From: Bryobacterales bacterium
Lineage (GTDB): Bacteria; Acidobacteriota; Terriglobia; Bryobacterales; Bryobacteraceae
Direction: 5' to 3'
Assembly (NCBI GenBank): GCA_016721425.1
Contig: JADKID010000017.1
Location: 186,001 to 250,000, forward strand
Length of the DNA: 64,000 bases
Part shown: in pieces, positions 23,774 through 33,500 of the stretch
Position numbering within the stretch: the first letter of the stretch is position 1
Layout of the letters: every line of letters begins with the position of its first letter
Notes under the pieces: generated by a model
Told to the model about the DNA's origin: nothing
The model's database searches: none
The model's input: the letters and a program-made list of their open reading frames with translations, nothing else
Program-made: the position numbers and the translations under genes

Positions 23774-26040
23774 CCTGCGTAGCACCTCACGGCCAGAATC
23801 GCGGCCGGCGCGCCGTGTGTCTCCAGAACTTCGATGTGCAGCGCTGTCGTGCGCAAAACGGTCGAAAACTGCACGCTAAAGCGGCTTAGATGGCACTTTT
23901 CTGCCTCGAAAAGCACGTTTTTTGCATCATCCAGCAGCCGGAAGCGCTTCACGCAGAACGGCATGTCGCGCTCGGGGTGCCCCATCAGAACAGACTCCAT
24001 CGGATGATCGAAATCGGTATCGAACGACAACTCCACGCGGCTGATCGTCCGCGGCTCGGCCCAACTGAGAGTGAGACACGGATGCTCGTCGCCGGGCGCG
24101 GCCACCCACGCATTGGGCTGGACCGTCGGCCGGGCGATGCCGTTGAGTACATTCGCCCCATCAAACAGGCGCAGCGGCGGTTCCACGGTGATGGCGAAAT
24201 TCTTGCCGCCCGGCCGCCGCGAAGGCAGCCAGAACTCGAAGGAATCGATGCCGCTGCCGGCCGGAGGCTCCTGCCGTGCGCCCTTGGCCACGGCCTTGTT
24301 CATGGATTGCGAGAGGCTCAACACGCCGGTCACGCGATCATCGCTCAGGCGCACGGATACCGCGGGGTTCTGCATCAGACAGTAGGCGAGGTATCGCGGA
24401 GTGGCGATGCCGGCTTGCAGCGCGATGCGAACCACTTGTGCTGGCCCGGCCGGCAGAGAAAACTCCTCGCGGTGGATAGTCCGCTCAGGTGTGTAGTTCT
24501 CCGCGCGCAGGCTCTCCCGCACCTCCGCAACCAGCGTGGTGGGCCGCTCCACATCGACAAGAAACGTCACGGCCGGAGCCTGGCCCGCGGGCGCGGGCAG
24601 CAGCATGGCGCGCGAGGCGTCCAGGGGAATGCGCCCGCCATTGGGGGGCAGTTCCGCCAGTTCCAGGCAACTGGAAGTGTGAACGGAGGCGGACTGGGCC
24701 AGATCCTGAGGATCACGAAGAGTCGCACCCGGAATATGCTGCCCCGCCTTGAGCAGCTCGGTGCGCAGTTCGCCGGTGTCCACCTGCCGCGGCGTGCACC
24801 CATGCTTTCGGCACAGCGCGGCGGCCATGCCGGCGGCCTGGCCATTGTGCGCGCAGGTGGCCATCACGCGCGTGGAGCCAAAGGCCACGTGCGACACGCT
24901 GATGAGCCGGCCGGTGAGAAAGAGATTCGTGATGTTACGGCTGTACATCGTGCGGTAGGGGATCTGGTAAACACCCTTGGAGTGCCACTGCGTGCACGGC
25001 GACAGCTCGCTGTAGAGCCCATCGGCCGGATGCAGATCCATCGCCCAGCCGCCAAATGAAACCGCGTCGGCGTGCTCGCGCTGCTCCACCACATCGCGCT
25101 GCGTCAGGATGTAGTCACCTTCGAAGCGGCGGCTCTCCCGCTTGCCGGGAATGGTCCCCACCCATTCCAGGGTCATCGTCTCGGCCTCCGGAAAATGCCC
25201 GGAGTTCTTGATGTAGTTCCACGCGCCATAGATGACGCGCCACAGTTCCCATTTGATCTTTTCCGTGTCATGCACGGTATCGAGACGGCCGCCATACTCA
25301 AACCACCAGAAGCGGCAGCCGGAGTCTTTGGCCTGGATGTCGCGATAGCGGGGGATGACGGTGATGTCTTGGAGCGCGAACGACGGCGGTATGTAGGTCA
25401 CCGGCTTACCGGTGTCCTTGGAGTAGAAGTACATCGAGTGGCCGAGCAGTTCCCCATAGGCGACGTCGGGCGCGAAGCCCTCGCCAAACTCATCGCGGCT
25501 CTCGGCGCCCATGCGAAACGCTGCGCCCGCCAGGAAGCCAACGATGCCGTCGCCGGAAGCATCACAGAACAGCGGAGCCTTCAGGACATAGGACGTGCTG
25601 TTCTGGCTGCAAAATGCGCGCAGCGAAGCGATCGTGTCGGGCCCCGACTTCTCCACCTGGTGCACCGCCGTATTGAGCAGCAGCCGGATGTTCGGCTCCA
25701 GGACCACCTTTTCCAACACGATGGTGTCGAGGATCAGCGGATTGCCCTCGGGGTTGCGGTATTGGTTTTCGACGAGGATCTCGTCGATGACGCCGCCCTC
25801 GCGGGCCCAGCGGTTGTTGTTGCCCATGTGGGAGGTGGCGCCGAGGATCCACAGGCGGACTTCGCTGGAGGCGTTGCCGCCGAGCACGGGGCGATCCTGC
25901 ACCAGCACCACGCGGATGCCGGCGCGCGCCGCCGTAACGGCTGAGCAGACACCGGCGAGCCCCCCGCCCACGACGACGAGATCCGCTTCCAGGATGATCT
26001 CCAGATGCTTGCGTTCGGTTTCCGGCTGCGCGAGGATCAT
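23770..26040 (-). CDS. FAD-dependent oxidoreductase (PF12831-like)
   Basis: This 756-residue protein has no signal peptide. The FAD-binding motif is VVVGGGLAGVCSAVTAARAG (about residues 22-41), followed by RPVLGGNASSEVRLW, typical of the large FAD oxidoreductase family often annotated as xanthan-lyase-like. A second conserved block, PYRTMYSRNITNLFLTGR, and the C-terminal FAD segment ATCAHNGQAAGMAAALC are also present. Residues about 500-756 are extra beta-rich domains. These enzymes probably oxidise sugar hydroxyls or glycan intermediates; the exact reaction is not established. It lies 10 bp downstream of a paralogue and 4 bp overlapped with the GH43-like gene. Confidence 0.8.
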   Translation of the reverse strand: MILAQPETERKHLEIILEADLVVVGGGLAGVCSAVTAARAGIRVVLVQDRPVLGGNASSEVRLWILGATSHMGNNNRWAREGGVIDEILVENQYRNPEGNPLILDTIVLEKVVLEPNIRLLLNTAVHQVEKSGPDTIASLRAFCSQNSTSYVLKAPLFCDASGDGIVGFLAGAAFRMGAESRDEFGEGFAPDVAYGELLGHSMYFYSKDTGKPVTYIPPSFALQDITVIPRYRDIQAKDSGCRFWWFEYGGRLDTVHDTEKIKWELWRVIYGAWNYIKNSGHFPEAETMTLEWVGTIPGKRESRRFEGDYILTQRDVVEQREHADAVSFGGWAMDLHPADGLYSELSPCTQWHSKGVYQIPYRTMYSRNITNLFLTGRLISVSHVAFGSTRVMATCAHNGQAAGMAAALCRKHGCTPRQVDTGELRTELLKAGQHIPGATLRDPQDLAQSASVHTSSCLELAELPPNGGRIPLDASRAMLLPAPAGQAPAVTFLVDVERPTTLVAEVRESLRAENYTPERTIHREEFSLPAGPAQVVRIALQAGIATPRYLAYCLMQNPAVSVRLSDDRVTGVLSLSQSMNKAVAKGARQEPPAGSGIDSFEFWLPSRRPGGKNFAITVEPPLRLFDGANVLNGIARPTVQPNAWVAAPGDEHPCLTLSWAEPRTISRVELSFDTDFDHPMESVLMGHPERDMPFCVKRFRLLDDAKNVLFEAEKCHLSRFSVQFSTVLRTTALHIEVLETHGAPAAILAVRCYAG

Positions 26041-26050
26041 TCCCTTCCCT

Positions 26051-28270
26051 TCACTTGGCCTCTACCAACAATGTGGTGCGGACGGTGACGCCGTCGCCGC
26101 GTAACATTTCGAACTTGACTGCGCCTGCCTTCAGAAGGGCCCCCGGCGTGTGCTGGACCAAGCGTACGCAATCGATGGGATTGCCGGAAAACTGGAAGAC
26201 GCCCAGATCCAACCACCGCGCTTCGCCTTCTGCCAGATTCACCCGCCGCACGGCCTGAAAACCGTTGTGCAGGATCTCGATCGTGGCGGCGCGATCGCCC
26301 TCCGGCGCCGGCAACAACTGGAACCAGATGCGAACCGGCGCCCGGGAGGCAATAGTGGGCTTCCAATTGGCAGTGGCGCCGGCGGCGCCCCGATCACCAG
26401 TAGTGGAAAAGCCCGCGGGCAACTGCGCGGCCAGCGACAACGTATCCAGCTTGCCGACGCCCTTGCGCATCAACGCCTGGAGCGCAGGCAGGTGGCGTTC
26501 ATAGACACCGCGCGGAGTGGTATCGAACTGGCGCGCCACGGCTGCGGCCAGGCCCACCACCTCACCCATCATGGCGGTGGTACGCTGCACGCGCACCGTG
26601 CCCAGCATCACATGCGTCACGCTCACATTGCGCCCCGCCATGAAGAGATTCTCGATATTCCGCGAGTAGAAGCAGCGGTACGGAATCGGGTAGGGATCGT
26701 GCTTGTTGGATTTGTAGATGGAACGGAACGCGCCCAGCGGAAAGTCCTGCGAGTTCTTGGGCATGGGATAGTGCAGGTCGATGCCCCAGGTGGTCATCGC
26801 GGAGCCGTCGGGAAACTCGGTGCGGTTCTGCAGGTCCTGCTGCTTCAGAATCACGTCGCCCAACAGGCGGCGCGATTCGCGCTTGCCCGCTACATAGGCC
26901 ACCCACGAGAGCTTGAGCCGCTCGTACTGCTGCCGGTTCTGCGAGTGATTCTTCAGGAATGCCCAGTTGCCGTAGATGGCCCGGTAGGCATGGTCGCGGA
27001 TGGCCTCGGCCTCCAGGATCTGATCCTGATGCATGCCGGTCTCCCAATCCCAATCGCCCTTCACGGCGTATTGCGCGGTGCGGTCATTGAACTCCAGCGC
27101 CCACGGCACATCGGGGAACGCCACAGGCGCGGGCGAGTCCTCGGCGTACCACATAAAGGAGGCGCCCATCACCATCTTGTCGCCTTTTTCGGGTGCCAGT
27201 TCCTCGCCGGTTTCGTCCTTGCCCTCGCGGCCCACGCGATAGTCGGCGCCCGCCAGGAATCCGATGGTGCCGTCGCCGGTGCAATCGGCAAACAGCGGCG
27301 CGGCAAAGCGCAGATCTTTTCCAGTGCGGATATCGCGTGCGATCACCGCGGTGATGCGGCTACCGCTCTTCTCCACCCGGCTGGCATGGGTGTTCAGGAA
27401 AAGGCGGATATTCTTCTCAGACTCTACGACGTAGAGTTTCTTCTCGTCGGCGTAGAAGCGGGCATCGCGGGCGTTGCGGCTCTCTTCCCCTTTGTCGAGA
27501 TCCGGCGTGCTGCCGGGATCGAGCTCATGCTCGACGGCGCCCAGTGCCGGATAGAGGCCGAGATTGGTCCTGCCGCCCGGATAGACGCGAATCTCCGAGC
27601 TGCTGTTGCCGCCGAGCACGGGCCGATCGTGAATGAAGGCCACTTTGAGACCGACGCGCGCCGAGGCAACCGCGGCGCTGGCGCCGGCCATACCGCCGCC
27701 CACCACCACCAGATCAAAAGCGCCGGCATCTTCCGGGCGCGCCGGCGTGCCGAGAAGCGCCCGGCGGAGCGGAGCGAGCCCTTCACCCTCCGGAGGGGTC
27801 CACTTGAGATCGGATGAGAAGAGGATGGCATCGCAGCGGCCGTCAAAGCCGGTGAGATCGTGCAGAGCCAGACGGGTCTTCCCGGCAACGCCCGGAATGG
27901 TGCCACCGTCCTGCCAGTGCCAGGCGTCGCCCTCTGTTCCGAATGTCGCTTTGAGCGCAACTCCATTTAACAGAATCTGGAACTTGCCCGGCGCGCTGCC
28001 CACCTTCCATTTCGCCACCCAGTCGCGCGTGCGCACCCATACCCGGTAGGCGCCTGCCTGGGGCAGTAGCACCTCTGTCGATGCGTCCGCAACGGGCGCG
28101 CCGTTGCCATGGGCCAGCAGAAAAGGCGAGCCCATCTGATCCATGAACTGCTGATCCACAACCCACCCGCCCAGCTGAGGAAAGCTCTCCGCCTCCACCA
28201 GGACCCGCTGCTGGGCGAACGCAGCGCCGGCCAGGGCGAGGAGCATCAAAAATGAACTTCGATTCCGCAT
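26051..28270 (-). CDS. exported FAD-dependent oxidoreductase with N-terminal carbohydrate-binding-like module
   Basis: This 739-residue paralogue of the next gene has a signal peptide (SSFLMLLALAGAAFAQ), so unlike its neighbour it should act outside the cytoplasm. Residues about 22-165 form a CBM/golvesin-like beta module (VLVEAESFPQLGGWVVDQ, GAYRVWVRTRDW, GVAGKTRLALHDL). FAD motifs follow: VVVGGGMAGASAAVASARVG and RPVLGGNSSSEIR, then PYRCFYSRNIENLFMAGRNV. The start at 28270 has GAGG 7 bases upstream; an extension to 28363 is unlikely. The pairing of an exported and a cytosolic version suggests sequential oxidation of the same glycan outside and inside the cell (inference). Confidence 0.8.
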   Translation of the reverse strand: MRNRSSFLMLLALAGAAFAQQRVLVEAESFPQLGGWVVDQQFMDQMGSPFLLAHGNGAPVADASTEVLLPQAGAYRVWVRTRDWVAKWKVGSAPGKFQILLNGVALKATFGTEGDAWHWQDGGTIPGVAGKTRLALHDLTGFDGRCDAILFSSDLKWTPPEGEGLAPLRRALLGTPARPEDAGAFDLVVVGGGMAGASAAVASARVGLKVAFIHDRPVLGGNSSSEIRVYPGGRTNLGLYPALGAVEHELDPGSTPDLDKGEESRNARDARFYADEKKLYVVESEKNIRLFLNTHASRVEKSGSRITAVIARDIRTGKDLRFAAPLFADCTGDGTIGFLAGADYRVGREGKDETGEELAPEKGDKMVMGASFMWYAEDSPAPVAFPDVPWALEFNDRTAQYAVKGDWDWETGMHQDQILEAEAIRDHAYRAIYGNWAFLKNHSQNRQQYERLKLSWVAYVAGKRESRRLLGDVILKQQDLQNRTEFPDGSAMTTWGIDLHYPMPKNSQDFPLGAFRSIYKSNKHDPYPIPYRCFYSRNIENLFMAGRNVSVTHVMLGTVRVQRTTAMMGEVVGLAAAVARQFDTTPRGVYERHLPALQALMRKGVGKLDTLSLAAQLPAGFSTTGDRGAAGATANWKPTIASRAPVRIWFQLLPAPEGDRAATIEILHNGFQAVRRVNLAEGEARWLDLGVFQFSGNPIDCVRLVQHTPGALLKAGAVKFEMLRGDGVTVRTTLLVEAK

Positions 28271-28292
28271 GGCGCACCTCAGCTCCAGGAGC

Positions 28293-29036
28293 CTACTTCT
28301 CCTCCATCTTCGTGTAATACCGCACGTAGTCAAAGGCAACGCGGCCGGGCAGGCGGGCCTCATCCACGGCGTCTGTCTTGCCCAGGAACGACGCGATGGA
28401 GGTCAGCCAGACGTGCAGGTCACCATGGGGCAACGCCGCTGCATCGATAGTCTGAACCAACTGCCCATCCAGGAAGTACTGCACCGTCTGCGGCGTGTAT
28501 CGGCAACCGAAGACGTGATACTCCGCCAGGCTCGCCGTCTTCACGTTCTTGTGGCCATGGCTTACGTGAGTCCCCTGCCATTTGTGGAGATTCACGCCGT
28601 AGCTGGTCAGGTCGATGGAGTCGTTTTCGATCACATCCAGTTCCAGTTCGGTCTTTGTCGTGCCGGTGCCGCCAGAGCCATCGTGGCCCATCATCCAGAA
28701 TGAGGAGTGCCAACCCTTGCCGGCTGCGATTTGAAATCGCGCTTCGTAGTATCCGAAGCGAAAGGCCTGCTTGCTGATGACGCCGGCGCCGGTGTATTCC
28801 TTGTCGCCCGCCTTCTCTTTCCGCAGACTGAGCAGTAGCCTTCCGCCCTCCACAGTGACGTTGGCGGGCAACTGCGTGCTCCAGTGTTTGGAATCGGTGC
28901 GGTAATTCCACCTGTCCAGGTTGAGAGACGAGCCTTCGAACTCATCTGACCATTTCAACTGGTAGCCGGCTGGCGGCTCGGCGAAAAGGCAGAGAGCCTG
29001 AAGAGCGAACATCGAGAGCAAGGCCACTTGCCGCAT
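28293..29036 (-). CDS. secreted GH16 endo-glycanase (laminarinase/carrageenase-like)
   Basis: The protein has 247 residues with signal peptide RQVALLSMFALQALCLFA. It has the GH16 jelly-roll order: YQLKWSDEFEGSSLNLDRWN at the start, GVISKQAFRFGYYEARFQIA, then the catalytic ELDVIEND, where the two Glu of ExDxxE are the nucleophile and acid/base, and a final FDYVRYY strand. GH16 enzymes cut beta-1,3/1,4-glucans, galactans or related backbones. The substrate is uncertain, but the SFWMMGHDGSGG loop is unlike classical lichenases. Small gaps (22 and 43 bp) to the neighbours place it inside the polysaccharide operon. Confidence 0.85.
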   Translation of the reverse strand: MRQVALLSMFALQALCLFAEPPAGYQLKWSDEFEGSSLNLDRWNYRTDSKHWSTQLPANVTVEGGRLLLSLRKEKAGDKEYTGAGVISKQAFRFGYYEARFQIAAGKGWHSSFWMMGHDGSGGTGTTKTELELDVIENDSIDLTSYGVNLHKWQGTHVSHGHKNVKTASLAEYHVFGCRYTPQTVQYFLDGQLVQTIDAAALPHGDLHVWLTSIASFLGKTDAVDEARLPGRVAFDYVRYYTKMEEK

Positions 29037-29079
29037 GGAAAAACTCCTAAACGAACAATATCAACGCGCGCTCCACCGC

Positions 29080-30462
29080 TCAGGCGAAACGCAGAGCCAC
29101 CACATCCACCAGCTCAGTCCGCTCAGCCGCGGGCAGATCCACCCGCACTACGCCACCGGCGTACTCACATTCCAGGCGATTGCCGGTGCGCAGCAAGCGC
29201 GCCTGAACGGGCTTTCCCTGCGCCCTGACGCTGACGGTTTTCGTTTGCGGCTCCACCAGCAGATACCAGGTATTGCCCTGGACCGTGACGGGCGTCTCAC
29301 CGCTCTCCGGCCATGCTCCGGATGTCGTGCCGAAGAGCGCTTCGCCGCTATGCTTCATCCATCCGGCCATCCGCTCCATGCCTTCCCAATACGGCTTCGG
29401 CATGGATCCGTCCGGCCCGGGCCCGACATTCAGCAGCAGGTTGCCGCCCCACGCCCGCGTCCTCGCCAGGCGCGACAGGATGGAGCCCAGGGGCAGATAC
29501 CGGTCTTCGTTCTGCTTCACATAGCCCCAGTAGGGCGCGTTCCAGATACTGCACAGCTCCCACCAGCCCGCCGGACGCTCTTTCGGAAATGTGCCCTCGG
29601 GCGTATAGAAATCGCCCGTGTCGCCGCCCATGCGATTGTTGATCACGATGCCGGGCTGCAGCGCGCGAATCTCCTCAGGGGTCATCACGACATCGGCCAT
29701 GTCAAACCAGAGTAGATCCACCTTGCCGTAGCGTGTGAGCAGTTCATGAAGCTGCCCGCGCTTGTACTGGCGGTAGGCCGCATCGAAGGCGGCTGGCCGG
29801 TCGGGCAAAGTGACGGGCTGAAACCGCGAATCGTAGTCTGGCACCTCCGGGCGGCATGCCAGCCCCGTGTTCTGCCAGCAGTGGGCGCTGCGGTAGTTGA
29901 ACGACATATAGCGCCGCGAGTAATACCAATCGCCCGGCGAATAGTAGAAGCCCACTTTCATACCGTGTTTGCGGCAGGCCTCCACGTAGGGGCCCACCAG
30001 ATCCCGTCCGCCGGCGAAGTTGCGCGTATTGAACTCGCCGTGTTCGCTGGGCCACAGCGCGAAGCCCTCGTGGTGTTTCGCAGTGAGCACGGCGTAACGG
30101 AAGCCGGCCTTACTGGCGGCGGCCAACGTGCGGTCCGGATCCCAATTGCCGGGCTGGAAACGCTCGGCCAGCCGGAAGTATTCATCGGGTGTGATCTTCA
30201 CGCCGCCGCCCATCCCGTGCATCATGCCCCACGAGATGTCTATATTGCCATGCACACTGGCGATGCCCCAGTGCATGAACAGGCCCAGGCCGGCGCTCGG
30301 AAACCACTGCGCGCCGGGATGGGTTGTGGAGACCAGCGGTTTTGTGCGCGCCGCCAGTTCCTTGTTAATCGCCGCGGCATCCTGGGCCGGCGACAAGCCC
30401 GCGGAACTGGCGCCGGCGAGTGCCGCGCATGCCGTCCGGCGGGAGATTTCAATGGGGTTCAT
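29080..30462 (-). CDS. alpha-L-fucosidase, GH29, exported
   Basis: This 460-residue protein has a Tat-type leader (EISRRTACAALAGASSAG). The GH29 core shows GLGLFMHWGIASVHGN, YAVLTAKHHEGFALW and KVDLLWFDMADVVM, with the Asp in WFD as expected nucleophile, and GGNLLLNVGPGPDG near the end. It differs clearly from the first GH29 at 7530-9164: it has a different N-terminus, no C-terminal beta-sandwich and an insertion after LSFNYRSAHCWQNTG-like residues. The two may therefore act on different linkages. It is the second gene of the operon behind the receptor, separated by a strong hairpin. Confidence 0.88.
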   Translation of the reverse strand: MNPIEISRRTACAALAGASSAGLSPAQDAAAINKELAARTKPLVSTTHPGAQWFPSAGLGLFMHWGIASVHGNIDISWGMMHGMGGGVKITPDEYFRLAERFQPGNWDPDRTLAAASKAGFRYAVLTAKHHEGFALWPSEHGEFNTRNFAGGRDLVGPYVEACRKHGMKVGFYYSPGDWYYSRRYMSFNYRSAHCWQNTGLACRPEVPDYDSRFQPVTLPDRPAAFDAAYRQYKRGQLHELLTRYGKVDLLWFDMADVVMTPEEIRALQPGIVINNRMGGDTGDFYTPEGTFPKERPAGWWELCSIWNAPYWGYVKQNEDRYLPLGSILSRLARTRAWGGNLLLNVGPGPDGSMPKPYWEGMERMAGWMKHSGEALFGTTSGAWPESGETPVTVQGNTWYLLVEPQTKTVSVRAQGKPVQARLLRTGNRLECEYAGGVVRVDLPAAERTELVDVVALRFA

Positions 30463-30496
30463 GGTGAGCTACTCCCCGGCTCCGGCTGTGCCGGTG

Positions 30497-30522
30497 GGCG
30501 GGGCCAGAGTGCCGGCCCCGCC
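30497..30522 (-). terminator. intercistronic GC hairpin after the receptor gene
   Basis: GGCGGGGCC (30497-30505) and GGCCCCGCC (30514-30522) form a perfect 9-bp stem with an 8-base loop, 10 bases after the receptor stop on the minus strand. There is no U-run, so it may be an attenuator or mRNA-stabilising element that makes the receptor more abundant than the downstream enzymes. Confidence 0.5.
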
Positions 30523-30531
30523 TCTTCCGTC

Positions 30532-33500
30532 CTAAAACGTCAGGCGCAGGGCGACCTGCACGTTGCGCGGGCCGCGGTCGGAAGTGATCCGGCCAAACAG
30601 CGCGTTGGAGTTCTGGCCGTTGGCGCCGGCCGCGAAGCTGACGTTGGGGTATCCAAGATTGACCAGATTCGGCGCGTTGAACGCCTCCAGGCGGAGCTGG
30701 AAGTTCATCCGCTCCATAATGCGCGTGTTCTTCACCATGGAGAGATCGAAGCTCCGGATACCGGGCGCCCGAACGTCGGGGAGAACACGGCCCACGTTGC
30801 CATAGGTGTAGTTCGCGGGGTTCACGAACACATCGCCGCGCAACCACTTGTACTGAGTGGGATCGTCGATGGCCGCGCTCACCCCGGTGGAGTTGGGACG
30901 ATCGGCCAGGAAGTTGTTGGCGCCGCGCACCTGGAGCGGCAGTCCGGATTGGATGGTGGTGATCGTGCCCACCTGCCATCCGCCTACGATCGCTTCGAGA
31001 GCAGCGTTCGAGACGGCGAACCGCTTGCCCTTGCCGAAGGGCAGTTCATAGAGCGCGCTCAGGACAAAGCGGCGCGGTAGATCCGTCGGATCCAGCGAGC
31101 GCTCGGCGCGCCGGTTGAAGTTCCCGTTCTGATAGCCAACGGTGCCAGTCTGCTCGCCGATATAGTTGAGCGGGCTCACCACGCTATCACTCATGAGCTT
31201 GCTGCCCGTGAAGGAGGCGAGCATGGTGAATCCGTTGGAGAAACGCTTTTCGGCGTTGAGCAGCATGGCGTGGTACATCGAGTTGCCGAGGTGCGGATTG
31301 CGCACACTGATGCCGGAGTAGTACGGATACGGCTTGAGCGACTGCGCCCGCGTGATGGTGGCGCCGCCGAGATTGCCAGGCACGATGCCGGCATAGGGGT
31401 TGGGCACGGCGTCCTGCAGCGCCAACCCAAGGCTGAGGTACTGCGGATTGAGCTGGTTCATATCGTAGCTGCCGGAGACCAGATGCGTGCCGCGGTTGGC
31501 CGAGTAGCTCGCTTCCAGCACGATGCCCAGTGGGAGCTGGTGCTGCAAGGATATATTCCACTGCTGGGAGTAGGGCACCGACTGGTCATTCTGATCGGTG
31601 GCGACACCGTTGCTCAGCAGATAGCCGGGGCCGAGCTTGGCGCCGAGGGGCTGGGTGGGCGCATAGGGCAGGCCGTTCTTCAGGTCAAATGCCTTGAAGA
31701 CGTTGTTATTGGCAGGCGCCGTGTAGGCCGTGGTGGTATTGGCGAAGCCACCAGTCTGGCCGAAGTACGAGACGTTGAAGATATTGGCGAAGAACAAGGC
31801 GTAGCCGCCGCGAATCACGGTGCGGCCGCGCCCGGTGAGGTCGTAGCTGTATCCGACACGCGGTGCGAATGCGCGCTTCTCACGGGCGAAGGGCGAAGTG
31901 GGCGCGCCATTCACGCCGGCATAGGTCATCCGGCCCTTCAGCTTGTTTTCGGGATTGATGCCGATCGGATCGAAGTTGGACAGGCCGTTGTTCATTTCGT
32001 GGGCAGGGTCCTGGTAGTCGTAGCGCAGGCCGAGGTTCAGAGTCAGGCGCCGCGACACCTTCCAGTCATCCTGCACGTAGGTGCTGATGGAATAGCCTCG
32101 CTGGGACTCGCCCATGTAGGTGCCCACCGAGGTGGTGCCGGCGGCTCCGGTCATGAACTGGGCGTAGCCAAAGCCGGTATTGGTGGGTGCCTGGGGATTG
32201 GTGGTGAGTCCCGTGTTGAACTGGAACTGGCCGGAGGGGTAGCTCTTCTGGAGATTGTCACCGAGCAAACGACGCACGTCCACGCCGAAGCGGGTGGTGT
32301 GCTTGCCGGCGATGTGGGAAACGGTGTTGACGAATTGCGGCGTGGTGGAGCCGCGTTGTCCATATGTGCCTTGGGGGTTGAGGCCGCCGAAGCCGGTCTC
32401 AAACGCCGGGAAGACGTCCTGCGGCGTGTTAGGCAGCCCGAGCTTTTCCGGCCAGTTGCGGTCGGCCGAGGTCACTTTGAAGTTGAGGTAGTTGCGCATC
32501 AGGCCGGCGCGGAATTCGTTCACCCAGTTGGGCGAGAAGGTGTGGGTATCGGAGATGACAACGTTCTTGTTCTGCAGATCGTCCGTGCGGGAGCCGCTGG
32601 CCTCCAGCGGCACGAAATTGCTGGCCAGCGGGTAGGGGTTGTGCTCGAAATACATGAACCGGAAGAAGAGCAGGTTCTTGTCCGAGAAGCGATGATCGCC
32701 GCGGATGGTGTACTGGTTGGAGTCCGTGGCGTTGCGGTTCACCTGATAGAAGTTGTTGGTCTGGCTGAAGGCGTTGATCGGCACGGCATTCGGCTCCGGC
32801 AGGATCTTCTGGGCGGCCTGCGCCACCGGATCCAACCGGCTGGTGGGGATGATGTTGTTGGCGAACGGCGTGCGCACATAGCCGCTGCCGTTGGGGTTGG
32901 CAATGGTGGTGTTGGGGTCGTAGATGGTGATGGGAGCACCGGAGGAGTTCTTCAGGTTGGAGAAATCGCCCTGCTTCCAGGCCGTGATGGGCACGGTGGT
33001 AAAGCTGGTGGCGCTGGTCCGGTACATGTACTCTTCCCAATTGAAGAAGAAGAAGGTCTTGTCTTTGCCCTTGTAGATCTTCGGGATATCGATGGGACCG
33101 CCCAGCGAGCCGCCCGGCTGGTTGTAGCTAAACTGGCCCTTGGTGAGCGCAAAGGTATCGCGGGCATCGAGCGCGCTGTTGCGCATATAGCTGTAGAGCG
33201 AGCCGTGGTACTGGTTGGTGCCGGACTTGGTCACCACGTTCAGCACTCCGCCGAGGGTGAAGCCAAACTCGGCCGACATCGTGTTCGACTGAACCTTGAA
33301 CTCCTGGATGGAATCCGTGGCGGGATTGGCGTTGGCCTCGTTGTAGTAGGCCTGATTGTTGTTGCCGCCATCAATCTCCATGGCATTGACGGCGCTGGGG
33401 CCACCGTTGATGCTGAGCAGGCTGACGGACAATCCGCGATCGAGGAAGCCCTGGCTGTTGCCCTGCGTGGATTTGACGGCCGGCGCGAGTTGCGCCAGGG

